64,000 nt of DNA, taken from Schlegelella_A sp036263655. Its GTDB lineage: Bacteria; Pseudomonadota; Gammaproteobacteria; Burkholderiales; Burkholderiaceae_C. Where the stretch lies: contig DATAGP010000037.1 of assembly GCA_036263655.1 (NCBI GenBank), positions 92,476-156,475 of the forward strand, in the 5' to 3' direction. Of this stretch, positions 1-8,564 are shown piece after piece (position 1 is the stretch's first letter; each line of letters begins with the position of its first letter). The notes beneath the pieces were generated by a model, which was not told where the DNA came from, made no database searches, and saw nothing but the letters and a program-made list of their open reading frames with translations. The translations under genes were made by a program, and so were the position numbers.

Positions 1-195
1 CTGGTCAAGGGCGACGTCGTGCGCTACGAGCTGCCGCTGATCGGCGCCCTCAACTTCGTCCTCGGGCGCACGCTCGGCGGCGGCGTGACGCGCTCGCTCG
101 CGCTCGACGCCCACGGCAAGTCGCTCAGCTCCGCCTTGCTGAGCCTCCACATTCCCGATCCCGATCCCGATCCCGCCTCGCTGCCTGGCGAATGA
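1..195 (+). CDS. AtuA-like C-terminal domain protein (5' end outside window)
   Basis: Only the last 64 codons are present; the frame is open from base 1 and ends in TGA at 193-195. The fragment contains RYELPLIGALNFVLG followed by a glycine-rich LGGGVTRSLALDAHGKSL segment, which is the pattern I know from the small ferredoxin-fold domain at the C-terminus of AtuA-type proteins (acyclic terpene utilisation and related acyl-CoA catabolism). The tail IPDPDPDP is a short Pro-Asp repeat of no known role. The following Bug protein starts 52 bases later and may belong to the same transcription unit, as is common in Burkholderiales. The exact substrate cannot be told from this fragment. Confidence 0.7.
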   Translation: MVKGDVVRYELPLIGALNFVLGRTLGGGVTRSLALDAHGKSLSSALLSLHIPDPDPDPASLPGE

Positions 196-247
196 ACCAG
201 GCGCTGTTCGCTCCTTCCTTCATCGTTTCATCACCAAGGACATCCCC

Positions 248-1243
248 ATGAAAACCTTCGCCAAGCTGCCCGGTCGCTCACGCCGGCTCCTCCTCGCCGC
301 CACGCTCGGCGCCATCGCGGCGGCGTGGAGCGGGCCTTCGCTCGCCCAGGCCTACCCGAGCAAGCCGGTGACCTTCGTCGTGCCCTTCGCCGCGGGCAGC
401 GCCACCGACCAGCTGGCGCGCGCGCTCGGCAACTCGCTCACCCAGGACACCAAGCAGGCGGTCGTCGTCGACAACAAGGCCGGGGCCAGCGGCATGCTGG
501 CGGCGCAGGCGGTCGCACGAGCGCCGGCCGACGGCCACACGGTGCTGATCACCACCAACACGACGCATGCGGCCAACGAGCACCTCTACAAGAAGCTCCC
601 CTACGACCCGGTCAAGGACTTCGTCCCGGTGACCGGCCTCGGCAAGGGCGGCCAGGTGCTGGTGGTGCGTACCGACGCGCCGTACAAGAGCGTCGCCGAC
701 CTGGTCGCCAAGGCCAAGTCGGAGCCGGGCAAGCTGTCGTTCGGGAGCGGCAGCTCGTCGAGCCGCGTCGCCGGCGAGATGTTCAAGCAGCTGAGCGGCA
801 CCAACATCCTGCACGTGCCCTACAAGAGCAACCCGCAGGCGGTCACCGACCTGCTCGGCGGCCAGATCGACTTCATGATCACCGACACGGCCACGGGCGT
901 GCCGCAGATCAAGGGCGGCAAGCTGCGCGCGCTCGGCGTCTCGACGACCCAGCGCAACCCCTTGCTGCCCGACGTGCCGACCATCGACGAAGCGGGCGTG
1001 AAGGGCTACGACATGGGCTACTGGTTCGCCGCCTACGTGCCGGCGGGAACTCCCGCCCCGGTCGTGTCCCGCCTGCGCGAGCTCCTGATCGCCGGCACCA
1101 AGAGCAGCACGGCGCAGGCCTTCTTCTCCAGCACCGGATCGGATGCCTGGACGACCACGCCCGACGAGCTCGCCAAGTTCCAGGTCACGGACGCGCAGAA
1201 GTGGGGGCGGGTGATCAAGGCCGCGGGCATCGAGCCCGAGTAG
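248..1243 (+). CDS. Tripartite tricarboxylate transporter (Bug/TctC) substrate-binding protein
   Basis: A 331-residue periplasmic binding protein. Residues 1-34 form a Sec signal peptide with basic start, hydrophobic core and cleavage after SLAQA. The mature protein begins with the family hallmark YPSKPVTFVVPFAAGSATD, a variant of the usual P-F-x-P-G-G-x-x-D loop, and continues with the expected KLPYDPVKDFVPVT and HVPYKSNPQAVTDLLGGQ blocks. Length is normal for the family. Bug proteins bind small carboxylates or amides and may feed a TctAB membrane complex, but no tctA or tctB lies in this window, so it is an orphan. Position just downstream of an AtuA-like gene suggests uptake of an organic acid, which is inference. 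Confidence 0.9.
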   Translation: MKTFAKLPGRSRRLLLAATLGAIAAAWSGPSLAQAYPSKPVTFVVPFAAGSATDQLARALGNSLTQDTKQAVVVDNKAGASGMLAAQAVARAPADGHTVLITTNTTHAANEHLYKKLPYDPVKDFVPVTGLGKGGQVLVVRTDAPYKSVADLVAKAKSEPGKLSFGSGSSSSRVAGEMFKQLSGTNILHVPYKSNPQAVTDLLGGQIDFMITDTATGVPQIKGGKLRALGVSTTQRNPLLPDVPTIDEAGVKGYDMGYWFAAYVPAGTPAPVVSRLRELLIAGTKSSTAQAFFSSTGSDAWTTTPDELAKFQVTDAQKWGRVIKAAGIEPE

Positions 1244-1261
1244 ATCGCTGCAGAAGGTTCG

Positions 1262-1582
1262 ATGTCCTGGGTCGCCCTGTTCATCGCCGGCGTCTTCGAG
1301 GTCGCCTGGGCCATCGGCCTCAAGTACACGGAAGGGTTCACGCGTCTGTGGCCGAGCGTGGCCACGCTGGCCGCGATGCTGGTCAGCGTCCTCCTGCTCG
1401 GCTGGGCCATGAAGGAGCTCCCGGTCGGCACCGCCTATGCCGTGTGGACCGGAGTCGGCGCGGTGGGAACCGCCATCCTCGGCATCTTCCTGTTCGGAGA
1501 CTCGGCGTCGCCGGCGCGACTGGCCTGCCTGGCCATGATCGCCGGCGGCATCGTCGGGCTGAAGCTCGTGTCGAGCAGCTGA
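1262..1582 (+). CDS. sugE: SMR-family guanidinium exporter (Gdx/SugE type)
   Basis: A 106-residue four-helix small multidrug resistance protein. The essential membrane glutamate is present at residue 13 (FIAGVFEVAWAIGLKYTEGF), and the motif GTAYAVWTGVGAVGTAILG is the one found in SugE/Gdx rather than EmrE members. In that subfamily the dimer exchanges guanidinium or small quaternary ammonium ions for protons. The gene starts 18 bases after the Bug gene, so the two are probably cotranscribed; there is no room for a guanidine riboswitch directly in front of it. Assignment to Gdx rather than a broader quaternary-ammonium exporter rests on motif memory only. Confidence 0.88.
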   Translation: MSWVALFIAGVFEVAWAIGLKYTEGFTRLWPSVATLAAMLVSVLLLGWAMKELPVGTAYAVWTGVGAVGTAILGIFLFGDSASPARLACLAMIAGGIVGLKLVSSS

Positions 1583-1772
1583 GCGCTACGCCAATCCGTC
1601 GCGCCGCGAGCGCGGCGACAGCATCGTCCCCACCGAAGTCAGGGAGACATCTCCGAGGCCCGATCAGGGCGAATCGCGGGTCGATATTCTGATTTCGCGA
1701 ACTCGCCTCGTCGGTGACCTTCGCCCCGAGGCGGCCATGCGATGCCCCTTGAGAACAAACCTGGAGACATCG

Positions 1773-4271
1773 ATGGCTTTCCATTCCGGCAGGACGCTGC
1801 GGGCCCGGACGCTCGCCAGCGTGGCCGCCTCACTTCTGTTCCTGGCGTCGTGCGGCGGCGGCGGCGACGATGACGACGACAACGGCGGCCAGAGCGGCCC
1901 GGGGGTCGACGTCGCCGGCCTGTCCGAGCGCGTCGAGATCATCCGCGACACCACGGGCGTCTCGCACATCTACGCGCAGAACCAGCGCGACCTGTTCTTC
2001 GCGCAGGGCTACAGCGCGGCGCGCGACCGCCTCTGGCAGCTCGACCAGTGGCGCCGTCGCGGCGAAGGCAAGATGGCCGAGCAGTTCGGCCCGCGCTTCG
2101 TCGCCGCCGACACCGCTGCCCGCAAGTTCCTGTTCCGCGGCGACCTCGAGGCCGAGTACGCCAGCTATCACCCGGACGCCAAGGAGATCCTGACCGCCTT
2201 CGCCGACGGCGTGAACGCCTATGTCGACCAGGTCAAGGCCGACCCGACGCAGCTGCCGATCGAGTTCCAGCTGACCGGCACCGAGCCCGGCCGCTGGTCG
2301 CCGACATCGTCGCTGATCCGCATCTACGGGATCACGCGCAACGTCGGCGACGAAGTCACGGTCGCCCGGCGCATCGCCGGCCTGGGCCTGCCGACGACCG
2401 AGCAGTGGACGTCGCGGACGCCGGAAAAGCCCATCGTCGTTCCCGCCGGCACCGACGTGTCGGTGATCACCACGACCATCCTCCAGGAGTACAACCTGGC
2501 GCGCAACGGCATCGCCTTCCAGGCCAGCGACTTCCCGCGCAGCCCGCTCGGCGTCGAAGGCCGCGCCCAGGTGGCGCAGGCGCTCAGCGTCCAGAAGGAA
2601 GTGACCGAGCAAGGCGGCGACTTCCCCGAGCTGCTGCGCCACGAGAGCAACAACTGGACGGTGCACGGCTCGCGCACGGCGACCGGCAAGCCGATCCTCG
2701 CCAACGACCCGCACCGCAACATCGACATGCCGTCGCTGCGCTACATGGTCCACCTGAACGCGCCGGGCTGGAACGTGATCGGCGCCGGCGAGCCGGCGCT
2801 GCCCGGCGTGTCGATCGGGCACAACGACCGTGTCGCCTTCGGCCTGACGATCTTCGCCTACGGCGACGAGGAGGATCTCTACGTCTACGAGACCAACCCG
2901 GCCGACCGCAACCAGTACCGCTACAACGGCGCCTGGGAGTCGATGCGGGTGGTTCCCGAGACGGTGTCCGTGCGCGGCCAGGCGGCCCAGAGCGTGAACC
3001 TCAAGTTCACGCGGCACGGCCCCGTCGTCTTCGAGGACCCGGCCAACGGCCGCGCCTTCGCGGTGCGCGCCGCCTACCTCGAGTTCCCCGGCACCGCCGC
3101 CTACCTCGCCAGCCTGCGCCTGAACCAGGCGCGCAACTGGACCGAGTTCAGCGAGGGCATGGCACGGCACCTGACGCCGGGCGAGAACATGGTCTACGCC
3201 GACGTCGACGGCAACATCGGCTGGTTCGGTGGGGCGCTGACGCCGATCCGCCCGAACGCCGACTGGACCGGCATGCTGCCCGTGCCGGGCGACGGCCGCT
3301 ACGAGTGGGCCGGCTACCTGAGCGGCAACCTGCTGCCGCGCATCTTCAACCCGACGGCGGGCTTCTACTCCTCCGCCAACGAGTACAACGTGCCGGAGGA
3401 CTACGCCTACAAGCATCTGTCGAACACGCGCGGCTGGGCCGACCCGTACCGGCAGCAGCGCATCGTCGAGGTGCTGAGCGCGAGCCGCAACCACAGCGTG
3501 CAGGACTCCGCGCGCCTGCAGTTCGACGAGCTGTCCATCCCGGCGCGGACGCTGGTGCCGATGCTGGCCGGGCTGTCGTCGAGCGACCCGGACGTCACCG
3601 ACGCGCTCAACCGCCTGCGCGCGTGGAACTTCGTCGAGAGCACCGACTCGGTCGCGGCCACGATCTTCGAGCTGTGGCTGCCGCGGGTCCTGACGCGGGT
3701 GTCGAACACGGTCGTGCCGCAGAACGCGCGCGCCCTGATCGGCACGCTGTCGCGGCCGGTGGTGTTCGCGCGACTGGCGACGCCGGACGCGACCTTCGGC
3801 GCCAACCCGGTGGAGGGCCGCAACACCGCCCTCCTCGAGACCCTGAAGCTGGCGATGACCGACCTGCGCACGCGCCAGGGCAACGACGTGGCGAACTGGA
3901 ACTGGGGCTCGCTGCACCACATCAAGTTCGACCATGAGCTCGCGGAGTTCCTGGCGCCGGCGACGGCGGCGTCGTTCGCGACCGAGCGCTTCCCGGTCGG
4001 CGGCTCGGGCGACACCGTGCACCGCGCAACGTATCGCACCTCGGACTTCCGCGTCACCAGCGGCGCCTCGTATCGGCAGGTCGTCGACGTCAGCGACTGG
4101 GACAAGTCGATCTGGATCAACGTGCCCGGCCAATCCGCCGACCCGAAGAGCCCGTACTACAAGAACCTCATCGAGGCCTGGTCCAAGGGCGAGTACTTCC
4201 AGATGGCGTTCAGCCGCGGCGCTGTCGAGTCCAAGCGCGCCGACACGCTGAACCTGCGTCCTCGCCGCTGA
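1773..4271 (+). CDS. Penicillin acylase family lipoprotein (Ntn hydrolase)
   Basis: An 832-residue protein when begun at the ATG at 1773, which has GGAGA eight bases upstream; an in-frame ATG at 1737 lacks such a site. The N-terminus is a lipoprotein signal ending LLFLASC followed by Gly and Asp-rich linker, so the enzyme is probably anchored in the outer membrane or periplasm. The region around residue 292 reads HESNNWTVHGS; the serine is the expected N-terminal nucleophile released by autoprocessing (GSNNW in relatives), and the DPH block follows. The family hydrolyses amide bonds of beta-lactams, acyl-homoserine lactones or cyclic lipopeptides. Length fits the family. Substrate cannot be assigned; quorum-quenching acylase is a reasonable alternative. 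Confidence 0.88.
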   Translation: MAFHSGRTLRARTLASVAASLLFLASCGGGGDDDDDNGGQSGPGVDVAGLSERVEIIRDTTGVSHIYAQNQRDLFFAQGYSAARDRLWQLDQWRRRGEGKMAEQFGPRFVAADTAARKFLFRGDLEAEYASYHPDAKEILTAFADGVNAYVDQVKADPTQLPIEFQLTGTEPGRWSPTSSLIRIYGITRNVGDEVTVARRIAGLGLPTTEQWTSRTPEKPIVVPAGTDVSVITTTILQEYNLARNGIAFQASDFPRSPLGVEGRAQVAQALSVQKEVTEQGGDFPELLRHESNNWTVHGSRTATGKPILANDPHRNIDMPSLRYMVHLNAPGWNVIGAGEPALPGVSIGHNDRVAFGLTIFAYGDEEDLYVYETNPADRNQYRYNGAWESMRVVPETVSVRGQAAQSVNLKFTRHGPVVFEDPANGRAFAVRAAYLEFPGTAAYLASLRLNQARNWTEFSEGMARHLTPGENMVYADVDGNIGWFGGALTPIRPNADWTGMLPVPGDGRYEWAGYLSGNLLPRIFNPTAGFYSSANEYNVPEDYAYKHLSNTRGWADPYRQQRIVEVLSASRNHSVQDSARLQFDELSIPARTLVPMLAGLSSSDPDVTDALNRLRAWNFVESTDSVAATIFELWLPRVLTRVSNTVVPQNARALIGTLSRPVVFARLATPDATFGANPVEGRNTALLETLKLAMTDLRTRQGNDVANWNWGSLHHIKFDHELAEFLAPATAASFATERFPVGGSGDTVHRATYRTSDFRVTSGASYRQVVDVSDWDKSIWINVPGQSADPKSPYYKNLIEAWSKGEYFQMAFSRGAVESKRADTLNLRPRR

Positions 4272-4281
4272 GGTCCCGACC

Positions 4282-4614
4282 ATGCGCAGGCGTGCAGCGA
4301 TGGCTGCGGCGCTCGCGGTGGCGGCCGTGGCGATCCTCCTGATCGTCGCGGCTCGCCAGGTCACGCTTCTCGTCCTCGACGTGCCCGACCGCCGGGCCAC
4401 CCTGGTCGTGAAGCGGAGCCCTGCGCTCGGCATGCGCCTGATCGAGTCCGAGTCCTCGCTGTGCGGCCGCCAGGGTCCGGGCTCGCCGCTCTTTTCGTTG
4501 AGCCTGCCCACGTCGCTGTGTCCCTTCGCGCTGGCCAAGGGACCGGCGGCGAGCGGGCGCAACCTGCTGCTCAGCCTGCCCTTCTCGCGCACGCTGCACG
4601 GCTGGGCGGGCTAG
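4282..4614 (+). CDS. Hypothetical single-pass membrane or exported protein
   Basis: A 110-residue frame starting 11 bases after the acylase, with GAGG eight bases before its ATG. The first 30 residues are an alanine- and valine-rich hydrophobic segment after a basic start, so it is a signal anchor or uncleaved signal peptide. The rest has two cysteines (SSLCGRQ and TSLCPFAL), which could form a periplasmic disulfide. I do not recognise a family. It lies between two exported proteins with short gaps, which supports expression as part of that run; an opposite-strand frame also spans it, so the call is moderate. Confidence 0.5.
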   Translation: MRRRAAMAAALAVAAVAILLIVAARQVTLLVLDVPDRRATLVVKRSPALGMRLIESESSLCGRQGPGSPLFSLSLPTSLCPFALAKGPAASGRNLLLSLPFSRTLHGWAG

Positions 4615-4632
4615 TCACACCCGGAGGCTGCC

Positions 4633-5562
4633 ATGATCAATCGACGTGTCGCGAGCTCCATGCTCGCCTTCGCCCTCGCCGGCGCGTGGTCCGCCGCGAG
4701 CGGTGCCACGGAACGCTTCCCGGCCACCATCGCCCTGCCGAACGGCTGGCTTCCGGAAGGCATCGCGGCCGGGCGCGGACACGTCCTCTATTCGGGGTCG
4801 CGCGCCAACGGCGCCATCTACGCCGTCGACCTGCGCACCGGCGAGGGCGAGGTGCTGGTGCCCGGTCAGGCCGGCCGAGTCGCCGTGGGACTCGACTTCG
4901 ACCGGCGCAGCAACTTCATCTTCGCCGCGGGCGGCGCGACCGGACGGGCCTTCGTCCACGATGCCCGCACCGGCGAGACCGTGGCCGTCTACACCCTGAG
5001 CCCGTCGACGCTGACCTTCATCAACGACGTCATCGTCGCCCGGGAGGCCGCGTATTTCACCGACTCGTTGAATCCCGTCCTCTACCGGCTGCCGCTGGGT
5101 CCCGGCGGCAGGCTGCCGAATGCCGGCGCCGTGCAGGCCATCCCGCTCGGCGGCGACTACGCCCACGCCACCGGCCTCAACCTGAACGGCATCGAGGCGA
5201 CGCCGAACGGCAAGACGCTGATCGCCGTCCACTCGACGCTCGGCGTCCTCTACCGCATCGACCCGGACACGGGCGTCGCGACCACCATCGATCTGGGCGC
5301 GGCATCGCTCACCATGGGCGACGGGCTGCTCCTGGACGGCGACACCCTCTATGTGGTGCGCAATCGCCTGAACCAGGTGGTCGTGATCGACCTCGACAAC
5401 AAGGCGCGGTCGGGCTCGGTCAAGGAGGTGCTGACGAGCCCGGCGTTCGACGTGCCGACGACCATCGCGGCCGACGGCAGGCGTCTCTACGTCGTCAACG
5501 CGCGGTTCACCACGCCGGCGACGCCGAGCACTCCGTACAACATCGTGCAAGTGCCGCGCTAG
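4633..5562 (+). CDS. Exported SMP-30/gluconolactonase-like beta-propeller protein
   Basis: A 309-residue protein with a signal peptide (MINRRVASSMLAFALAGAWS, cleavage near ASGATE). The mature part shows repeating propeller strands with LPEGIAAGRGHVLYSGSR, TGLNLNGIEATPNGKTL and DGLLLDGDTLYVVRN, matching the six-bladed SMP-30/strictosidine-synthase-like fold. Members bind divalent metal and hydrolyse lactones, but many exported relatives have no known reaction. It sits 19 bases after the small membrane protein and 23 bases before the alpha/beta hydrolase. Fold assignment is fairly secure; enzymatic activity is not. Confidence 0.8.
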   Translation: MINRRVASSMLAFALAGAWSAASGATERFPATIALPNGWLPEGIAAGRGHVLYSGSRANGAIYAVDLRTGEGEVLVPGQAGRVAVGLDFDRRSNFIFAAGGATGRAFVHDARTGETVAVYTLSPSTLTFINDVIVAREAAYFTDSLNPVLYRLPLGPGGRLPNAGAVQAIPLGGDYAHATGLNLNGIEATPNGKTLIAVHSTLGVLYRIDPDTGVATTIDLGAASLTMGDGLLLDGDTLYVVRNRLNQVVVIDLDNKARSGSVKEVLTSPAFDVPTTIAADGRRLYVVNARFTTPATPSTPYNIVQVPR

Positions 5563-5585
5563 CTCGCCGGCGCCGCGGGAGCGCC

Positions 5586-6194
5586 ATGCCCAGCTTCGTC
5601 CCTCGTCGGCTCACCGCTGCAGGCGAGCCCCTCGACTGCCTCCACCTCGGCATCGACGACGCGCGAGCCGCGGTCGTCTGGGTCTTCGGGGCCGGCGGCG
5701 GCTTCCACGGTCCCGCCGGCGGCCTGTACGACCGGCTCGGCGAGACGCTCGCCGCCGACGGCATCGCCTCGCTCCAGGTCGCCTACCGCCGCCCGCGCGA
5801 CCTGAAGGCCTGCGTGGTCGACGTGCTCGCCGGCGTGCACGCGCTCGCCGAGCCGACGCCGATTCCCGTGGCCCTCGTCGGCCATTCCTTCGGCGGCGCC
5901 GTCGTCATCCGCGCCGCGCTGGCGAGCCCGCTGGTCAGCGCCGTCGCCGCGCTGTCGAGCCAGCTGGCCGGCACCGACGACGTCGCCGCCCTGGCGCCGC
6001 GGCCACTCTTCCTGCTGCACGGCACCGAGGACGAGATCCTGCCGGTGCGCTGCTCGGAGCTCATCTACCAGCGCGCCGCCCAGCCGAAGGTGCTGGTGCG
6101 GCCGCGCTGCCGGCACGGGCTCGACGAGTGCCGCGACGAGGTCGACCGCACCCTCGGTGCCTGGCTGCGCGAGCGGCTGCTGCTGCTTCGCTAA
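5586..6194 (+). CDS. Alpha/beta hydrolase
   Basis: A 202-residue hydrolase. The nucleophile elbow is LVGHSFGGAV (Ser of G-H-S-F-G), the acid is in LLHGTEDEILPV and the base is the histidine of CRHGLDE, so the triad is complete. The start at 5586 was chosen because it follows a GGAG stretch and gives the normal N-terminus; longer upstream frames overlap the propeller gene in a different frame. There is no signal peptide, so it should be cytoplasmic. Size and the DEILPVR lid-less layout resemble small dienelactone-hydrolase-like or serine esterase proteins. The substrate is unknown. Confidence 0.85.
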   Translation: MPSFVPRRLTAAGEPLDCLHLGIDDARAAVVWVFGAGGGFHGPAGGLYDRLGETLAADGIASLQVAYRRPRDLKACVVDVLAGVHALAEPTPIPVALVGHSFGGAVVIRAALASPLVSAVAALSSQLAGTDDVAALAPRPLFLLHGTEDEILPVRCSELIYQRAAQPKVLVRPRCRHGLDECRDEVDRTLGAWLRERLLLLR

Positions 6195-6204
6195 GCTTGG
6201 CGCC

Positions 6205-6978
6205 ATGGCCACCCACCACAAGCCGCTCGTCTGGCTGCCCGCGTGCCACCGCAACCTCGATCTGTCGGACCCCGGCGGCTACACGGTGCTGGCCGACCGC
6301 TACGCCGCCGCCGTGTGCCAGCTCGGCCTGCAGGCGGTGCTCTACCCGATGGCCGACGCGGCGGACGTGCCCGACCTGCTGCCGCTGGTCGACGGCGTGC
6401 TGCTCACCGGCTCGCCGTCGAACGTCGAGGCGACTCACTTCGGCGAGTCGGCGCTGGCGACCGACATCCTCGACCCGCGCCGCGACCGCTTGACGATGGC
6501 CCTGGTGCGTGCCGCCGTCGCTGCCGGCACGCCCCTCTTCGGTGTCTGCCGCGGTTTGCAGGAGATGAACGTCGCGCTCGGCGGCAGCCTCTACCAGCAG
6601 GTGCACGCCGAGTCCGGGCTGATGGACCACCGCGAGCCGACCGACGTCGACCTCGAGGCGCAGTTCGCCGAGCGCCACGACGTGACGCTGGCACCGGGGA
6701 GCGCCTTCGCCGAATGGGCCGGCGGGACGCGGGCGCGCGTCAACTCGCTGCACGGCCAGGGCATCAAGCGCCTCGGCGCCGGCCTCGTGGCCGAGGCGCA
6801 TGCGCCCGACGGGCTGGTCGAGGGCGTCCGCGTCGCCACCGCCACCGCCTTCGCCTACGGCGTGCAGTGGCATCCCGAGTGGCATCACGACCAGATCGCG
6901 TTCTACCAGCGCACGCTGGAGGCGTTCGCGGCGGCCTGCCGCGAGCACCGCACGAAGCGCGTCGGCGGCGGCGCATGA
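6205..6978 (+). CDS. Gamma-glutamyl-GABA hydrolase family (class I glutamine amidotransferase-like), copy 1
   Basis: A 257-residue class I amidotransferase-like hydrolase. Cys115 in FGVCRGLQEMNVALGG is the nucleophile and His223-x-Glu225 in GVQWHPEW completes the triad. The pattern GGSLYQ after the nucleophile and the SPSNVE loop are those of PuuD-type enzymes, which release GABA from gamma-glutamyl-GABA in putrescine breakdown. No other putrescine genes are present. The ATG at 6205 gives the usual start; an upstream ATG at 6157 falls inside the preceding hydrolase. Its last four bases overlap the start of a paralogue, indicating translational coupling. Confidence 0.87.
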   Translation: MATHHKPLVWLPACHRNLDLSDPGGYTVLADRYAAAVCQLGLQAVLYPMADAADVPDLLPLVDGVLLTGSPSNVEATHFGESALATDILDPRRDRLTMALVRAAVAAGTPLFGVCRGLQEMNVALGGSLYQQVHAESGLMDHREPTDVDLEAQFAERHDVTLAPGSAFAEWAGGTRARVNSLHGQGIKRLGAGLVAEAHAPDGLVEGVRVATATAFAYGVQWHPEWHHDQIAFYQRTLEAFAAACREHRTKRVGGGA

Positions 6979-7814
6979 CCACGGACGACCACCCGTCGCC
7001 GGCGGCGGCCGAACGCGTGCCCTGCGTCTGGGTCGTGTCCAGCCACCGCGAGCTGGGCAACGAGCAAGGCCATCCGCAGCAGTACACCGTCATGGACGAA
7101 GGCGGCACCCGATCGCTCGTCCACCTGGGCCTGCAGCCGGTGACCTATCCGCGCGTGCCGGCCGGCCGGCTGCCGCTCCTGGCGCGCTCGGTGCAGGGCG
7201 TCTTCATGGGCGGATCGCCCACCAACGTGCATCCGCGCCACTACGCGGAAGAGCCGTTGCCCGAGGCGACGACGTTCGACGACGCGCGCGAGGCCGTGTC
7301 GCTGCCGCTGGTCCGGCTGTGCATCGAGCACGGCATCCCGCTGCTGGCGGTGTGCCGCGGCTGCCATGAGCTCAACGTGGCGATGGGCGGCAGCCTGCAC
7401 CAGAACCTGCGCACGCGGGGCGGCTCGGTCGTGCACTGGGAGGACCCCGACGATCCCATCGAGCGGCAGTACGCCGAGCGGCACGAGGTGAGCCTCGTCG
7501 CCGGCGGCGAGCTGGAGCGCATCAGCGGCTGCTCGCGCTTCGCGGTGAGCTCGCTGCACTCGCAGGGCGTCAACCGCCTCGCGCCGGGCCTGGTCGCCGA
7601 AGCCCATGCCGACGACGGCCTGGTCGAGGCCTTCCGCTGGCACGACCGCCGCCGGTTCGCCTGGGGCTTCCAGTTCCACCCCGAGTGGGGCCACGAGCAG
7701 CACCCTTACTACGCCGGGATCATGGCCGCCTTCGTCGACGCCTGCTGGGCCCGGCTGCGCGACGCGGGCGCTGCGACGTCGGCCGCTACGCCCCTGCAGC
7801 CGGCGACCGCCTAG
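6975..7814 (+). CDS. Gamma-glutamyl-GABA hydrolase family, copy 2
   Basis: A 279-residue paralogue of the preceding gene, starting in the ATGA overlap. Cys127 in LAVCRGCHELNVAMGG, His235 and Glu237 in GFQFHPEW keep the catalytic triad. Relative to copy 1 it has a longer N-terminus and a HYAEEPLPEA insert in the front loop, so the two probably act on different gamma-glutamyl compounds or form a heterodimer (inference). The gene ends one base before the converging Rieske gene. Confidence 0.87.
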   Translation: MTTDDHPSPAAAERVPCVWVVSSHRELGNEQGHPQQYTVMDEGGTRSLVHLGLQPVTYPRVPAGRLPLLARSVQGVFMGGSPTNVHPRHYAEEPLPEATTFDDAREAVSLPLVRLCIEHGIPLLAVCRGCHELNVAMGGSLHQNLRTRGGSVVHWEDPDDPIERQYAERHEVSLVAGGELERISGCSRFAVSSLHSQGVNRLAPGLVAEAHADDGLVEAFRWHDRRRFAWGFQFHPEWGHEQHPYYAGIMAAFVDACWARLRDAGAATSAATPLQPATA

Positions 7815-7815
7815 C

Positions 7816-8538
7816 TCAGGCGCGGCAGCTGCGCCACTGCTTGCTGTAGCTCGCCGCCGGCTGCACGACGACGGTGGCGCCGCTCGCCTTGCGCACGCCG
7901 CTGCCGGTCTCGAGCTGCAGCTTGGCCGCGTACTTCTCGAAGAAGGCATCGAACATCTCGCCGCCTCGCGTGCCCACCGCGTGCAGCTGGTCGGAGGCCG
8001 CGTCCCACTCCAGCAGCACCGCAGCCAGCGGCTGCGGCGCCGGTCCGTCGATCACGCGCGCACCCTGCAGCGGGTCGTAGCGCGAGTTGTCGCCGCAGCA
8101 GTGGATGACGTGCGCCGGCTCGCCGCGGCCGCCGCTGCGCACGCCGATGAAGCTGATCGCCGGCGTGGGATACACCAGCTTGTGCGCGCAGATCGCCGAG
8201 AAGGCGACGATCGATCGGTTGGGTCCCACGCCGGCCGGCGCCGCATAGCGCTGCTTGCTCTCGGTGACGAGCTCGGCCGGCTTCACCTCGTGCTCGAAGG
8301 CGATCAGAAACACCGGCGATGCCGTGTACGGGTAGCTGAACAGGAACGCCTCGCCCTTCTGGAGCTGGCTCGCCCGCCACGGTTTGCCGTATCGGTCGAC
8401 CAGGAGGGAACGCGGGTGAGGCTGCGCCGGGCCGGCGGCCACCACGGGCAAGGCGCTCGAGGCGGCCCAGGCGCCGGCCACGCAGGCGGCACGGCGCATC
8501 AGGTCGCGGCGCGCCGCGTCGTCGGGTCGGGGTTGCAT
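7816..8538 (-). CDS. Rieske-type protein with altered second cluster motif
   Basis: A 240-residue protein with a twin-arginine-like leader (RRDLMRRAACVAGAW) and therefore probably periplasmic or membrane-anchored. Box I reads C117-A-H119, as in Rieske proteins. Box II reads HC147-C-G-D150-N-S-R-Y-D: aligned on the conserved S-[RVF]-[YF]-D, Cys147 is kept, the usual histidine is Asp150, and the two cysteines of the Rieske disulfide are replaced (Val122 and Gly149). Thus one predicted Fe ligand is non-standard. It lies 26 bases downstream of the BTAD-cyclase gene on the same strand. It may carry a cluster with unusual ligation, or have lost it; redox role and partner are unknown. Confidence 0.72.
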   Translation of the reverse strand: MQPRPDDAARRDLMRRAACVAGAWAASSALPVVAAGPAQPHPRSLLVDRYGKPWRASQLQKGEAFLFSYPYTASPVFLIAFEHEVKPAELVTESKQRYAAPAGVGPNRSIVAFSAICAHKLVYPTPAISFIGVRSGGRGEPAHVIHCCGDNSRYDPLQGARVIDGPAPQPLAAVLLEWDAASDQLHAVGTRGGEMFDAFFEKYAAKLQLETGSGVRKASGATVVVQPAASYSKQWRSCRA

Positions 8539-8564
8539 GCGGAAACCCTACACGAGCGTCCGCG

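Noticed and set aside
1830..4592. A 920-residue minus-strand frame across the acylase gene.
   Set aside because: No motifs; the opposite frame is a clear penicillin acylase family protein.
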